A stretch of DNA of 64,000 nucleotides from JAXLXE01 sp046328115 (GTDB lineage: Bacteria; Chloroflexota; UBA6077; JACCZL01): positions 2,170,001 to 2,234,000 of the forward strand of contig JAXLXE010000001.1 of assembly GCA_046328115.1 (NCBI GenBank), written 5' to 3'. Positions 16,941 through 25,781 of this stretch are shown here, in pieces (the stretch's first letter is position 1; every line of letters begins with the position of its first letter). The notes beneath the pieces are model-generated. The model did no database searches and was not told where the DNA came from. It saw only the letters and a list, made by a program, of their open reading frames with translations. Position numbers and translations under genes: made by a program.

Positions 16941-18917
16941 TCATACAACCGGCAGCGCCATTCTCGCCCGGCGCGTCACCGGCGGGTTCGGAGGCGTCAG
17001 GCTGGGGTACGCGCCCACGAGCGCGGCGCGAATGGCCGCGAGATCGCCCAGGCTCGAGCTGCCCAACGCGCGCACCAGGTCGGCCGCCACCTGCCAGTCT
17101 GGCCGGGCCTCGCCGGGAGCACGACCCGCCGCATTCAGGAGCTGTACCCGTCCCTCGAGATTCGTCGTGGAGCCCGTTTGCTCGTAGGAGTGTGCCAGCG
17201 GCAGCACCACGTCAGCCGAGTCGTCCGCGTCCGCCTCAGACCAGGACACCACGATCCGTCTGCCCGAGCCCGCGCCGCCGGCCGCGGCATGGCCAAACTG
17301 CAGCACCGTGCTGGCCTGCGACGCCGCGTCCTCCGCAGACGAAGCCGCGACGTCCGGCGCGATCAACTCGATGGCTCGCGCATTCGCGCCGCCGGACGGA
17401 CTGCCCACCAGGCCACCGTCCCCGGTTGCGCCGATCGCCTCGGCTAGACGCTCCAGGACCGCGCGCGTGCTCACGTCACGAGCCAGGTGCGCCCCCACCA
17501 ACAGCGTCGATGGCCCCTCGGCGAGCCCCGCCGCGGCGGCCGCGATCGCAGCCGCGTCCGGAGTCCGCCCGCGTTCTGCCATCCTGCCGTTGATCGCGTC
17601 ACGCGCCGAGCCGCCGCCCGCCTGGCGAGCCGCCAGAAGCCTTTCGACAACCGCGGCCTCGGCACCCCGCTCCACGCGCAGCCAGTGCGCGCTGTCGCGG
17701 AAGAGCCCGTTGGTCGAACCGATCACCACCAGCGTGGCGCCGGCCAGAATCGCCTTGCGCAGCCGCAACGACAAGACCGGCAGCTCGCTCCACGGGTCGA
17801 TGCCCACCAGCACCACGTTCTTGCTCGTCGCGGCGCCGTCCAGCGTACCCTTCACCGTCCAGCCGTTGGAGGCCGCCGGCGCAAACCCCACGGCGTGCTG
17901 TCCCAGCAGCGGCCGCAGCCTATCCGCCAGCACGTACGCCGCCTCGTTCGAGATCCCCGATGACGCGGCCACGCCCACGGAGCCGCCGCGGAGCAGCTCA
18001 GCAGCACGGCTCAGGGCCGCTTCCCACGTCGCGGGTTGAAGCCGACCGCCCGTACGGACCATCGGCTGGTTCAGCCGACCGGTCTCTCCAGGCAACGAGT
18101 CAAACCGTCCCGCGTCGCACAACCAGCCATCGTTTACCGAGGGATTGTCGCCGCCCCACATTCTCAGAAGACGGCCGTCGCGCGTGTGCACGTCCACGTT
18201 GCAGCCCACCGAGCAGCCATTGCACACGCTCGGCGTGTGGGTCAGGTCCCACGGACGGGCCTTGAAACGGTATTGCCGGCTGGTAAGCGCGCCGACCGGG
18301 CACAGCTCCACCGTATTGCCGCTGAAAGGCGAATCGAACGTCTCGCCCTCCAGCACGCCGATCTCGCTAAAGCCGCCACGATCGATCGCCGAGAGCGCCT
18401 CGTCGCCCGGGATCTCCGCCTGGAAGCGGGTGCAGCGGTAGCACATGATGCAGCGCTCGCGATCCAGCACGATCCGCTCGGACAGGATCACCGCCTTATC
18501 CTTCAGCCGCTTCTCCTCGGTGAAGCGGCTCTGGCCAAGGCCGTAACCAAACGCGTTGTTCTGCAGCGGGCACTCGCCGCCCTTGTCGCAGATTGGACAG
18601 TCCAGCGGGTGGTTCGCGAGGAGGAGCTCCAGAACGCCGTTCTGCGCGGATACGACGTTCGGGGAGCTGGTGGTCACCACCATGCCCTCCGCCACCGGCG
18701 AGGTGCAGGCCGTCTGCAGGCGCGGCATCTTCTCGATCTCGCACAGGCACATCCGGCACGCGCCAACGGGCTTAAGCTTGGGGTGGTAGCAGAAGACCGG
18801 GATGTCAATGCCCACCTGCTTGGCCGCTTCCACCAGGAGCGTGCCCTTGGGCACTTTCACTTCGTGGCCGTCGATGGTCAGCGTTACCAGGTCGCTCGGG
18901 GGTGCCGCGTCAGCCAT
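16941..18917 (-). CDS. nuoG: NADH-quinone oxidoreductase subunit G
   Basis: The peripheral-arm subunit is 658 residues from the ATG at 18917, which overlaps the nuoF stop (ATGA). The N-terminal [2Fe-2S] domain has CYHPKLKPVGACRMC plus a distal Cys. Next come the His/Cys ligands of N5 (HPLDCPICDKGGEC), the [4Fe-4S] N4 motif CIMCYRC...ELCPVG, and a molybdopterin-oxidoreductase domain that begins with CNGCSVGC, the site of cluster N7. The C-terminal region is shorter than in E. coli NuoG (about 900 residues) and no molybdenum cofactor is expected. Its role is electron transfer from NuoF towards NuoI. Confidence 0.94.
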   Translation of the reverse strand: MADAAPPSDLVTLTIDGHEVKVPKGTLLVEAAKQVGIDIPVFCYHPKLKPVGACRMCLCEIEKMPRLQTACTSPVAEGMVVTTSSPNVVSAQNGVLELLLANHPLDCPICDKGGECPLQNNAFGYGLGQSRFTEEKRLKDKAVILSERIVLDRERCIMCYRCTRFQAEIPGDEALSAIDRGGFSEIGVLEGETFDSPFSGNTVELCPVGALTSRQYRFKARPWDLTHTPSVCNGCSVGCNVDVHTRDGRLLRMWGGDNPSVNDGWLCDAGRFDSLPGETGRLNQPMVRTGGRLQPATWEAALSRAAELLRGGSVGVAASSGISNEAAYVLADRLRPLLGQHAVGFAPAASNGWTVKGTLDGAATSKNVVLVGIDPWSELPVLSLRLRKAILAGATLVVIGSTNGLFRDSAHWLRVERGAEAAVVERLLAARQAGGGSARDAINGRMAERGRTPDAAAIAAAAAGLAEGPSTLLVGAHLARDVSTRAVLERLAEAIGATGDGGLVGSPSGGANARAIELIAPDVAASSAEDAASQASTVLQFGHAAAGGAGSGRRIVVSWSEADADDSADVVLPLAHSYEQTGSTTNLEGRVQLLNAAGRAPGEARPDWQVAADLVRALGSSSLGDLAAIRAALVGAYPSLTPPNPPVTRRARMALPVV

Positions 18918-20248
18918 CAGCTCAACGCCTCCGGAAGCGCCGCGCCGCTCCTGATGTGCGCCAGATACTCTTCGCGGAACTGGCGGATCGTAGCCGTGAC
19001 CGGGCTGGTGGCGAAATCGCCCAGCAGACACAGCACCTTGCCGCTGACCTCACCGGCAACAGACATCAGCAGGTCCAGGTCGCTCTCGCGGCCGCGCCCG
19101 TCCTTGATCCGTACGAGCGTCTTGTGGAGCCACTGCGTACCCTCGCGGCACGGCGTGCACTTCCCGCACGACTCGTAGCGGAAGAACTCCTCCATCCGCG
19201 CGGCCGCCCACGGGATCGGGACCGTCTCATCCAGGACGATCAGGCTGGCCGATCCCAGGATCGAACCCGCGGCCTGGACGGAATCGTAGTCCAGCTTGGT
19301 ATCCAGCTTATCGGCAAGCAGGATCGGCGCGGAGGCACCGGCCGGCAGCACGCCTTTAATGGCCCGCCCGCCAGGCACGCCTCCCGCGTAGTCCTCGATC
19401 AGCTCGCGGAACGTCACCGAGCCAAGAGGTAGCTCGTAGTTACCCGGACGGTTCACACGACCCGAGACACAGAAGATCTTGGGGCCGGTGTTGCGGGGCG
19501 GGAGACCGATCGTGTTGTACCACTCCTGGCCGTTGCGCAAGATGTGAGGTACGTTAGACAGCGTCTCCACATTGTTGACCACGGTCGGCCGGCGGTAGAG
19601 CCCCTCCACGGCTGGGAAGGGTGGCCGTGAGCGTGGCATCGGCCGCCGCCCCTCGAGCGACTCCAGCAACGCCGTCTCCTCGCCGCAGATGTACGCCCCG
19701 GCACCACGGTAGACGTGGATCTTGATGTCCACGTCCGTACCGTACACACCGCGTCCCAGTATGCCCGCGCGCTCCGCCTCTGCTACTGCCGCCTCGAGTC
19801 GATCGGCCGCGGTCACGTATTCGCCGCGGATGTAGATGAACGCCTCAGTCGATCCAACGGCGTATGAGGCGATCGCGACGCCTTCGACCAGCATGTGCGG
19901 CTCGATCTCGATGATCTGGCGGTCCTTGAAGGTGCCCGGCTCCGACTCGTCCGCGTTACAGACCACGTACTTCGGACCTGGGACCTTGGGCACAAAGCTC
20001 CACTTCATGCCGGCCGGGAAGCCCGCGCCGCCGCGCCCGCGAAGACCAGCCGCCTTGACTTCCTCGATGACGCCTTCCGGGGTCATCTCCCTGACGGCCT
20101 TCTCCCAGCCCACGTAGCCGCCCTCAGACTTGTACTCCTCCAGCATCACTGGGTTGGTGCGTCCGGGGTGGGGGATGAGGATGGGCTTCCAGTCCACCCT
20201 GGTGGGGGCCGGGGCCTGTCCTTCCTGGCTCGCCGCTTCGTCCGTCAT
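18917..20248 (-). CDS. nuoF: NADH-quinone oxidoreductase subunit F (NADH/FMN site)
   Basis: The subunit is 443 residues and binds NADH, FMN and cluster N3. The FMN/NADH region is GLRGRGGAGFPAGMKW and the cluster motif is ESCGKCTPCREGTQW, with a further Cys near the C-terminus (VLCLLGDFA). CNADESEPGTFKDR is also diagnostic. The gene starts at ATG 20248, 13 bases after the nuoE stop, and is coupled to nuoG. With NuoE and NuoG it forms the NADH dehydrogenase module, so this complex I is of the full NADH-oxidising kind. Confidence 0.96.
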   Translation of the reverse strand: MTDEAASQEGQAPAPTRVDWKPILIPHPGRTNPVMLEEYKSEGGYVGWEKAVREMTPEGVIEEVKAAGLRGRGGAGFPAGMKWSFVPKVPGPKYVVCNADESEPGTFKDRQIIEIEPHMLVEGVAIASYAVGSTEAFIYIRGEYVTAADRLEAAVAEAERAGILGRGVYGTDVDIKIHVYRGAGAYICGEETALLESLEGRRPMPRSRPPFPAVEGLYRRPTVVNNVETLSNVPHILRNGQEWYNTIGLPPRNTGPKIFCVSGRVNRPGNYELPLGSVTFRELIEDYAGGVPGGRAIKGVLPAGASAPILLADKLDTKLDYDSVQAAGSILGSASLIVLDETVPIPWAAARMEEFFRYESCGKCTPCREGTQWLHKTLVRIKDGRGRESDLDLLMSVAGEVSGKVLCLLGDFATSPVTATIRQFREEYLAHIRSGAALPEALS

Positions 20249-20261
20249 GCCATCCGCGTCC

Positions 20262-20774
20262 TCAGGCGCCGTTGCGCGAAGCGCCGCCGCTCTTCAGCTC
20301 GGCGATCAGCGCCTGCGTCGCATCCGGATCCAGGTTTTCTCGGTAGTCAAGGTTCACCCGGCACATCGGCGCCCGGTGGCACGCGCCAAAGCACTCCACC
20401 GTCCGTACGAGCTCCACGGCGCCGTCGGCCGTCATCTCGCCCGGTTCGATGCCCAGGCCCGCCGCCAGATCCGCTAGCAGGCGATCGCCGCCCGCCAACG
20501 CGCACGGCAGGCTCACGCACACCTCTACGCGCGCCCGGCCCGGCTTGCGCGTGAGGAGCATGGCGTAGAAGGTGGCTATCTCGTTCGCGGACGCGTGAGA
20601 CACGCCCACCAGCTCCGCCACCTCGGCGATCGCCTCCGGCGGCAACCAGCCAATCTGGGCCTGCGCAAGCTTCAGCGAGGGCAGCAGAGCGGTACGCCGC
20701 GATGGGTAGCGATCCACCTGATCGAGGATCTTGTCCCGCGTCTCGGGGAGCAGCACCGCGCCGCCCACGCTCAT
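20262..20774 (-). CDS. nuoE: NADH-quinone oxidoreductase subunit E
   Basis: The thioredoxin-fold [2Fe-2S] subunit (cluster N1a) is 170 residues. Ligands are the pair in CVSLPC and the pair in ECFGAC. The N-terminal helical region SLKLAQAQIGWLPPEAIAEVAELVGVS is typical. The ATG at 20774 overlaps the nuoD stop. It assembles with NuoF next in the operon. Confidence 0.95.
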   Translation of the reverse strand: MSVGGAVLLPETRDKILDQVDRYPSRRTALLPSLKLAQAQIGWLPPEAIAEVAELVGVSHASANEIATFYAMLLTRKPGRARVEVCVSLPCALAGGDRLLADLAAGLGIEPGEMTADGAVELVRTVECFGACHRAPMCRVNLDYRENLDPDATQALIAELKSGGASRNGA

Positions 20775-21952
20775 CGGTCCACCTCGCCCATGATCGGGTC
20801 CACACTGGCAATGATCGCGATCAAGTCCGCCACCAGCGCACCCTCCGCCATCACTGAGATCGACTGCAGGTTGTTGAAAGAGGGAGCACGCTCGTGCACG
20901 CGGTACGGCTGGCCCGATCCATCGCTGACCACGTAGAACCCAAGCTCACCGCGCGGCGACTCGATAGGTACGTAGGCCTCGCCGGCCGGCGGACGGATGC
21001 CCTCCGTGAACAGCTTGAAGTGGTGGATCAGCGCCTCCATGGACTTGCCCAGCTCCTCGCGCGGCGGTGGCGCCACCTTGCGGTTGCTCGTCTTCACCGG
21101 GCCGCCGGGTATGCGCGCCAGCGCCTGCTGGCAGATCTTGATGCTCTCGCGGACCTCGGCGATGCGCACCTTGTAGCGGTCGTAGCAGTCGCCGTTCTCT
21201 CCCACGATGGCATCGAACTTGTAGGTCTCGTAGCCGCAGTACGGGTTGCTCTTGCGCAGATCGTGCGCCACGCCCGAGGCGCGCAGCAACGGGCCGGACA
21301 CGCCCATGGAGATGGCCACGTCCGGCGGCAGGTAGCCAATGCCGATCATCCGCTCTTTGAACAGCGGGTTATCCGTCAGCAGCGCCTCGTATTCGTCCAC
21401 TCGGGCGGGGAGCTGGTCCAGGAACTTGCCCACCGCGTCCAGCCACTCTGGCTCAAAATCATCCGCCAGACCGCCCGGGCGAATGAAGCTGGTCATCATG
21501 CGCGCGCCGGTCAGCCACTCAAACAGATCCAGGATCTGCTCGCGCTCGCGGAACGCGTACAGAAACACCGAGCTAGCGCCAAGATCCAGGGCACCCGTTC
21601 CCGTCCACACCAGGTGCGAGTTGATCCGCGAGAGCTCCGCCAGCAGCACTCGGCCCACCGTGGCCCGCTCCGGGATCTCGCAGTCAAACAGCTTCTCCAC
21701 GGCCAGCGCGTACGCCAGGTTGTTCCCCAGCGGGTTCAGGTAGTCCATCCGATCGGTGATGGTCACCCCGTGGAGATACGTCTTGTCCTCGAACGTTTTC
21801 TCCATGCCCGTGTGGAGGTAGCCGATCACCGGATCACAGGACACCACGATCTCGCCGTCGAGCTCCAGCTCGAGTCGCAGCACCCCGTGCGTGGACGGGT
21901 GCTGCGGCCCCATATTGAGGTGAAGCGTCTGGAGCTGGGCAGACACGCTCAT
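20771..21952 (-). CDS. nuoD: NADH-quinone oxidoreductase subunit D
   Basis: The 49-kDa-type subunit is 393 residues and forms the quinone site with NuoB. NMGPQHPSTHGVLRL opens the protein, and GYLHTGMEKTFE, TDRMDYLNPLGNN and the C-terminal ASVDPIMGEVDR follow. The residues that would be Ni-binding cysteines in hydrogenases are absent, as expected for complex I. This contrasts with its relative at 30.9-32.4 kb, which keeps them. The ATG at 21952 overlaps nuoC. Confidence 0.97.
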   Translation of the reverse strand: MSVSAQLQTLHLNMGPQHPSTHGVLRLELELDGEIVVSCDPVIGYLHTGMEKTFEDKTYLHGVTITDRMDYLNPLGNNLAYALAVEKLFDCEIPERATVGRVLLAELSRINSHLVWTGTGALDLGASSVFLYAFREREQILDLFEWLTGARMMTSFIRPGGLADDFEPEWLDAVGKFLDQLPARVDEYEALLTDNPLFKERMIGIGYLPPDVAISMGVSGPLLRASGVAHDLRKSNPYCGYETYKFDAIVGENGDCYDRYKVRIAEVRESIKICQQALARIPGGPVKTSNRKVAPPPREELGKSMEALIHHFKLFTEGIRPPAGEAYVPIESPRGELGFYVVSDGSGQPYRVHERAPSFNNLQSISVMAEGALVADLIAIIASVDPIMGEVDR

Positions 21953-22446
21953 GCGTATCCCTCACGTCCTTCTGGCGGACCGTAGACCGGGCGTGTCACC
22001 TTGAAATCAACGGGCTCCCAGAACTTCGGGGCGTCCTTCCTGAGCGGGTACCCCTCCCAGTCGTCCGGCATCATCAGCCGAGTCAGCTTTGGATGCCCTT
22101 CGAACCGCACCCCAAACAGGTCGTACACCTCGCGCTCGTACCAGTTGGCGCCGGCCATGAGCGGCGTGATGCTCGGGACGGCGTCGGCAGTGCGGCACTT
22201 CACGCGGAGCCACCGGTGCTCGTCCATGGAATAGAGCAGGTACTGGAGCTCGAAGCGCTCGTCCTCGCCGGGGTCATCCACGCAGGTCAGGTCGATGAAG
22301 CGGACGAAGCCCAGGTCGTCGCGCAAGGCCCGGACCGCGTTCACCAGGCCATCGGCGGGGACCAGCACGTTCGTGATGCCGTCGGCGGCCACGGCCGTGA
22401 CCGAGCCCGGGATGGCCTCTGCCAGTGACTCCGCCGTAGTGGTCAT
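21949..22446 (-). CDS. nuoC: NADH-quinone oxidoreductase subunit C
   Basis: The 30-kDa-type subunit is 165 residues from the ATG at 22446, which overlaps the nuoB stop. A longer open frame upstream lies inside nuoB. The signature NWYEREVYDLFGVRFEGHPKLTRLMMPDDWEGYPLRKD is present in the second half. NuoC and NuoD are separate here, while the equivalent subunits are fused in the hydrogenase-like cluster. Confidence 0.95.
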   Translation of the reverse strand: MTTTAESLAEAIPGSVTAVAADGITNVLVPADGLVNAVRALRDDLGFVRFIDLTCVDDPGEDERFELQYLLYSMDEHRWLRVKCRTADAVPSITPLMAGANWYEREVYDLFGVRFEGHPKLTRLMMPDDWEGYPLRKDAPKFWEPVDFKVTRPVYGPPEGREGYA

Positions 22447-22934
22447 CGGCGATTGCCGATCTTGGCCTGCAGCTTCATGATGCCGTCGATCAGCGCCTCT
22501 GGCCGCGGCGGGCAGCCGGGCACGTACACGTCCACCGGCACCACGCGGTCCACGCCCTGCACCACGGCGTAGTTGTTGAAGATGCCACCGCAGGAGGCGC
22601 AGTCGCCCATGGCGATGACCCATTTAGGCTCCGGCATCTGGTCGTAGATCTCGCGCAGCACCGGTGCCATCTTCTGCGAGACCCGGCCGGAGACGATCAT
22701 CAGATCGGCCTGCCGCGGGCTCGCCCGGAAGACCTCTGAACCGAATCGCGCCAGGTCATACTTCGCGGCGGACGTGGCCATCATCTCGATGGCGCAGCAG
22801 GCCAGGCCAAACGTCGCCGGCCAGATGGAGTTCTCACGGCTCCAGTCAGCCAGCTTGCTGAGCAAGAAAAGCGGCGCGCCGTCCTTCTGGTGCCCCGTGC
22901 CGGCCGACGCCACCGGTAGCTCTACTCTGGACAT
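22443..22934 (-). CDS. nuoB: NADH-quinone oxidoreductase subunit B
   Basis: The subunit is 163 residues and carries cluster N2, the direct electron donor to quinone. All four cluster ligands are visible: the tandem pair in LACCAIEMM, the Cys of GDCASCGG and the Cys of PGCPPRPEALIDG. SRENSIWPATFG is also diagnostic. This intact set is the internal reference against which the ligand-less homologue at 32.4-33.2 kb stands out. Confidence 0.97.
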   Translation of the reverse strand: MSRVELPVASAGTGHQKDGAPLFLLSKLADWSRENSIWPATFGLACCAIEMMATSAAKYDLARFGSEVFRASPRQADLMIVSGRVSQKMAPVLREIYDQMPEPKWVIAMGDCASCGGIFNNYAVVQGVDRVVPVDVYVPGCPPRPEALIDGIMKLQAKIGNRR

Positions 22935-22938
22935 CTGG

Positions 22939-23292
22939 TCACCGCCACTTCAGCGCGCCGCGGGAGCGCGCGTACACGTACCCAACGCCGAGCACCACGA
23001 AAAACCCGCCAATGGCGATCAGCCCGTTCCAGCGAAGCTCCCGCACCAGGACCGCCCACGGGTAGAAGAAGAGCGCCTCCACGTCGAAGACCAGGAACAG
23101 CATGGCGACCAGCGCGAAACGCACCGGCCAGCGGTGCTCGATTGACATGGGCTCCGAGACGCCGCACTCGTACGGCCGGCCCTTCACCTCGGTGGGATTG
23201 GACGGAGCCAGGCGGCCCGAGATAAGCACCAGCACCGCCACCAGTCCGGCAGCCAGACCCAGATACACGGCGAGCGAGGTGTATTCGTCCAC
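22939..23292 (-). CDS. nuoA: NADH-quinone oxidoreductase subunit A
   Basis: The three-TM subunit is 117 residues, with a GTG start at 23292. PYECGVSEP in the first loop and the TM2-TM3 segment FLVFDVEALFFYPWAV, with its conserved acidic residues, identify it. It is the first gene of the nuo operon. The 5' leader is about 120 bases if the promoter at 23420-23449 is used. Confidence 0.95.
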   Translation of the reverse strand: MDEYTSLAVYLGLAAGLVAVLVLISGRLAPSNPTEVKGRPYECGVSEPMSIEHRWPVRFALVAMLFLVFDVEALFFYPWAVLVRELRWNGLIAIGGFFVVLGVGYVYARSRGALKWR

Positions 23293-23419
23293 TCGAGCCC
23301 CTCAAGGCATCATCGAACCCGTCGCACCGTACGCGCGCGGCCGCCCGGGACCGCCTGTGCGCTGCGTCGTTGCAACGGGCTGTCGCGACTAGTACGTACT
23401 CTGGGAATCGAGCATGGCT

Positions 23420-23449
23420 AGTATAGTGGCGCCCCTTCCGGACAGGCAA
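23420..23449 (-). promoter_or_regulatory. Candidate promoter of the nuo operon
   Basis: On the minus strand TTGCCT (23449-23444) and TATACT (23425-23420) are separated by 18 bases. Both are one or two changes from the sigma-70-type consensus. They lie in the 227-base gap between plsC and nuoA, facing nuoA. No gene is seen in the rest of this gap. Confidence 0.6.
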
Positions 23450-23519
23450 CGCGCCCTCTCACCAGATTCACCCGGTGAAAATCCGCCTCGTCAACTCCCA
23501 TAGCTCCTTCACCACGAGT

Positions 23520-24209
23520 CTACTGCATCGATGGCGGCAACAGCTCCACCAGGCGCTCGCGGATGATCTGACGGGCCCGCTCCGTAGCCTCGGCCTTCGG
23601 AAGGCTGCGCAGGTGCTTCAGGTCGTACTGGGGTCCCACCACCACGCGGATCGGAACGGGTCGCGGGAATACGGCCCCCGGCGGGAGCGCTTCGTACGTG
23701 CCGATCGCCACCACGGACACCAGCGGCGCGTCCGTACCGAGCGCCAGCCGAGCCAGGACCGGGTTCACCTCGCCCAGGCGCCCCTGCCGATTGCGCGTGC
23801 CTTCAGCGGCCGCGGCCACCATACGGCCCTCGCGGAGGACCTGCATGATCTCGCGCACGGCCGCCAGGTCCTGTCCGTCGCGGTCCACGGGGATGACGCC
23901 CCAGGACCGCAGACATGCCCCCACGATGGGTACCCGCATCAGCGACGCCTTACCCACGAACACGGAGTCCGGATACGGATCGGATATCGCGAACGCCGGG
24001 ACGTCCAGCAGGCTCACGTGGTTCGTGAGGGCAAGCAGTGGGGGCTTGGCCGGCAGGTTCTCCAGCCCAATAATCTCGTACCCATGCACCGCGCGCAGGT
24101 ACGCCGTCATCACGCCCTTGCTGAATCGCGTCAGCAGCCTTGGCGACGGAACGTGAATAGGTGCGCTCATCTCCCTCGAATCCTGCTGCTCCCCCGCGCT
24201 TAGCGTCAT
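23520..24209 (-). CDS. 1-acyl-glycerol-3-phosphate acyltransferase (PlsC-type)
   Basis: The lysophospholipid acyltransferase is about 229 residues. Motif I is NHVSLLD (NHxxxxD, catalytic His), motif III is AAAEGTRNR (EGTR), with VGKASLMRVPIVGACLRSWGVIPVDR between them. It should transfer an acyl chain to lysophosphatidic acid at the membrane. The start is uncertain: ATG 24209, an upstream in-frame TTG at 24227 and ATG 24170 are all possible. The gene lies upstream of nuo on the same strand but is separated from it by a promoter. It is divergent from the SelA-like gene. Confidence 0.87.
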   Translation of the reverse strand: MTLSAGEQQDSREMSAPIHVPSPRLLTRFSKGVMTAYLRAVHGYEIIGLENLPAKPPLLALTNHVSLLDVPAFAISDPYPDSVFVGKASLMRVPIVGACLRSWGVIPVDRDGQDLAAVREIMQVLREGRMVAAAAEGTRNRQGRLGEVNPVLARLALGTDAPLVSVVAIGTYEALPPGAVFPRPVPIRVVVGPQYDLKHLRSLPKAEATERARQIIRERLVELLPPSMQ

Positions 24210-24378
24210 GATGTTCAACTGGATCAACCGGACCGGTCACCACTGTAGCCGGTGGCAGCGCGATGCGCTTTCCAGCCAGCGCCAATCCGGTGGAATTGTC
24301 GAGCATGCGGGCGGCAACCTGAGGCGATTCCCGCATCGTGCCGGTACCGGCTAGAATGGCGATCGCTGGAGGTGCGCA

Positions 24379-25521
24379 ATGGGCGTCTACGATCGGCTCG
24401 GGATTCAGCCAGTCATCAATGCGCGTGGCATGAACACGATGGCAAGTGGATCGCTGATGCGGCCAGAGACCATCGCCGCCATGGCGGAGGCGGCGCAGGC
24501 CTTCGTGGACATGGGCGAGCTCAACAAGAAGGCCGGCGAGCACGTGGCGAAGCTGATCGGCGTGGAAGCCGCCCACATCACCTCTGGCGCGGCCGGCGGC
24601 CTGCTGCTCTCCGCCGCGGCGTGCCTGGCCGGGACCGATCCCGCCCGGATCGCCCAACTTCCGGATACCACCGGGTTCCCTAACGAGATCGTCATCCAGC
24701 GCTGCCACCGCTTCCAGTACAACCAGGCGCTCCGCGTCGCCGGCGCCAGACTCGTAGAAGTCGGTGACCACGAGGGCGCCACGCGGGCGGAAGTTGAGGC
24801 CGCGATCGGCCCGAACACGGCCGGCCTGATCTACATCGTCTCGCCCTACCTCGGATCCCGAGCGGTATCCGTGGCGGAGATGGCGGAGATCGCCCACGCC
24901 CGCGGGCTTCCGCTGATCGTGGACGCCGCGTCAACCCTTCCCCCGGCCAGCCACCTGACCCGCTGGACCAGTCAGGGCGCCGATCTGGTCATCTATAGCG
25001 GCGGCAAAGGCATCCGCGGGCCGCAGGGCTCCGGACTGCTCCTGGGTCGGGCAGACCTCATTGCCGCGGCGGCGGCCAACGCCGCGCCCAACGCCAGCGT
25101 GGGGCGTCCCAGCAAGGTCAGTAAGGAAGACATCATCGGGCTCGTGGATGCCCTGGAGCGCTTCCTGGCAGAGGACCACGCCGCCATCTGGCAGCGCCAC
25201 GTGGATGAGTCCAACGCCATCATCGAGGCGCTCAACGGCGTGCCCGGCGTGAAAGCCCACCTGGAGGACGACTCGTCAGTCTGGACCGCGCCCAACGTAC
25301 TGGTGGAGATCGATCAATCCCTCGCGGGCAAGACACCTGACGAGGCCGTCCTGGCGCTCCGGAACGGAGACCCGCCCATCATGACGCGGGTGTTCCAGAA
25401 CCGCTGGCTGCTGGTGGACTCGCACAACCTGCGGGGCGACGAGTACAAGACGGTGGGTCGGCGGCTGCGCGAGGTGCTTTCCGCGGCGACCCCGGTGCCC
25501 GTTCCAGCGGTGGCCCGGTAG
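24379..25521 (+). CDS. SelA-like PLP-dependent enzyme (DgaE/SelA superfamily)
   Basis: The fold-type I PLP enzyme is 380 residues. The ATG at 24379 follows GGAGG, and a -10-like TAGAAT lies at 24352. The PLP lysine is in IYSGGKGIRGPQGSG, preceded by the Asp of LIVDAAS, and the N-terminus (YDRLGIQPVINARGMNT) is the SelA-like opening. Relatives include L-seryl-tRNA(Sec) selenium transferase and D-glucosaminate-6-phosphate ammonia-lyase. True SelA is longer (about 460 residues) and works next to selB, which is absent here, so a sugar or amino acid lyase is more likely. The substrate cannot be read from the sequence. tRNA-Ala converges on its 3' end. Confidence 0.8.
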   Translation: MGVYDRLGIQPVINARGMNTMASGSLMRPETIAAMAEAAQAFVDMGELNKKAGEHVAKLIGVEAAHITSGAAGGLLLSAAACLAGTDPARIAQLPDTTGFPNEIVIQRCHRFQYNQALRVAGARLVEVGDHEGATRAEVEAAIGPNTAGLIYIVSPYLGSRAVSVAEMAEIAHARGLPLIVDAASTLPPASHLTRWTSQGADLVIYSGGKGIRGPQGSGLLLGRADLIAAAAANAAPNASVGRPSKVSKEDIIGLVDALERFLAEDHAAIWQRHVDESNAIIEALNGVPGVKAHLEDDSSVWTAPNVLVEIDQSLAGKTPDEAVLALRNGDPPIMTRVFQNRWLLVDSHNLRGDEYKTVGRRLREVLSAATPVPVPAVAR

Positions 25522-25527
25522 GGCGGG

Positions 25528-25600
25528 TGGACCTGAGGGGACTCGAACCCCTGACCTCGCGGATGCGAACCGCGCGCTCTCCCAGCTGAGCTACAGGCCC
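25528..25600 (-). tRNA. tRNA-Ala (anticodon CGC)
   Basis: Read on the minus strand, 73 bases fold into a full cloverleaf: acceptor GGGCCTG/CAGGTCC, D arm GCTC-AGCTGGGA-GAGC, anticodon arm CGCGG-TTCGCAT-CCGCG, and T arm AGGGG-TTCGAGT-CCCCT. The loop gives anticodon CGC (alanine, codon GCG). The acceptor stem contains the G3-U70 wobble pair, the identity element of tRNA-Ala. The discriminator base is A, and the CCA end is not encoded. Confidence 0.97.
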
Positions 25601-25609
25601 GAAACAATA

Positions 25610-25661
25610 GCGCCCTCGCGGGCGCCGATCGATCATAGCACGCTCCTGGAAGGGCCAGCAA
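25610..25661 (-). promoter_or_regulatory. Candidate tRNA-Ala promoter with leader hairpin
   Basis: On the minus strand TTGCTG (25661-25656) and TATGAT (25637-25632) are 18 bases apart. Between the expected start point and the tRNA lies GCGCCC-TCGC-GGGCGC (25610-25625), a 6-bp hairpin. Confidence 0.5.
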
Positions 25662-25665
25662 AACG

Positions 25666-25688
25666 GCGCGCGGGCCACACCCGCGCGC
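25666..25688. repeat. 9-bp perfect inverted repeat between tRNA-Ala and the hydrogenase-like cluster
   Basis: GCGCGCGGG (25666-25674) and CCCGCGCGC (25680-25688) form a 9-bp stem with a 5-base loop. It lies just upstream of the tRNA promoter and about 90 bases before the first gene of the plus-strand cluster. There is no T-run, so it may be an operator or an insulating hairpin rather than a terminator. Confidence 0.45.
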
Positions 25689-25781
25689 TGACTCCACGAG
25701 ATCGCGTACCCTCACACACCGTGATCAGCCAGTTGAACCATCACGCCCGCGCAACTCCTGGGAGCGCCGCGGAATGCGCTG

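Noticed and set aside
24379..25521. Assignment of the PLP enzyme as true SelA
   Set aside because: It is about 80 residues shorter than SelA, and neither selB nor tRNA-Sec is present.
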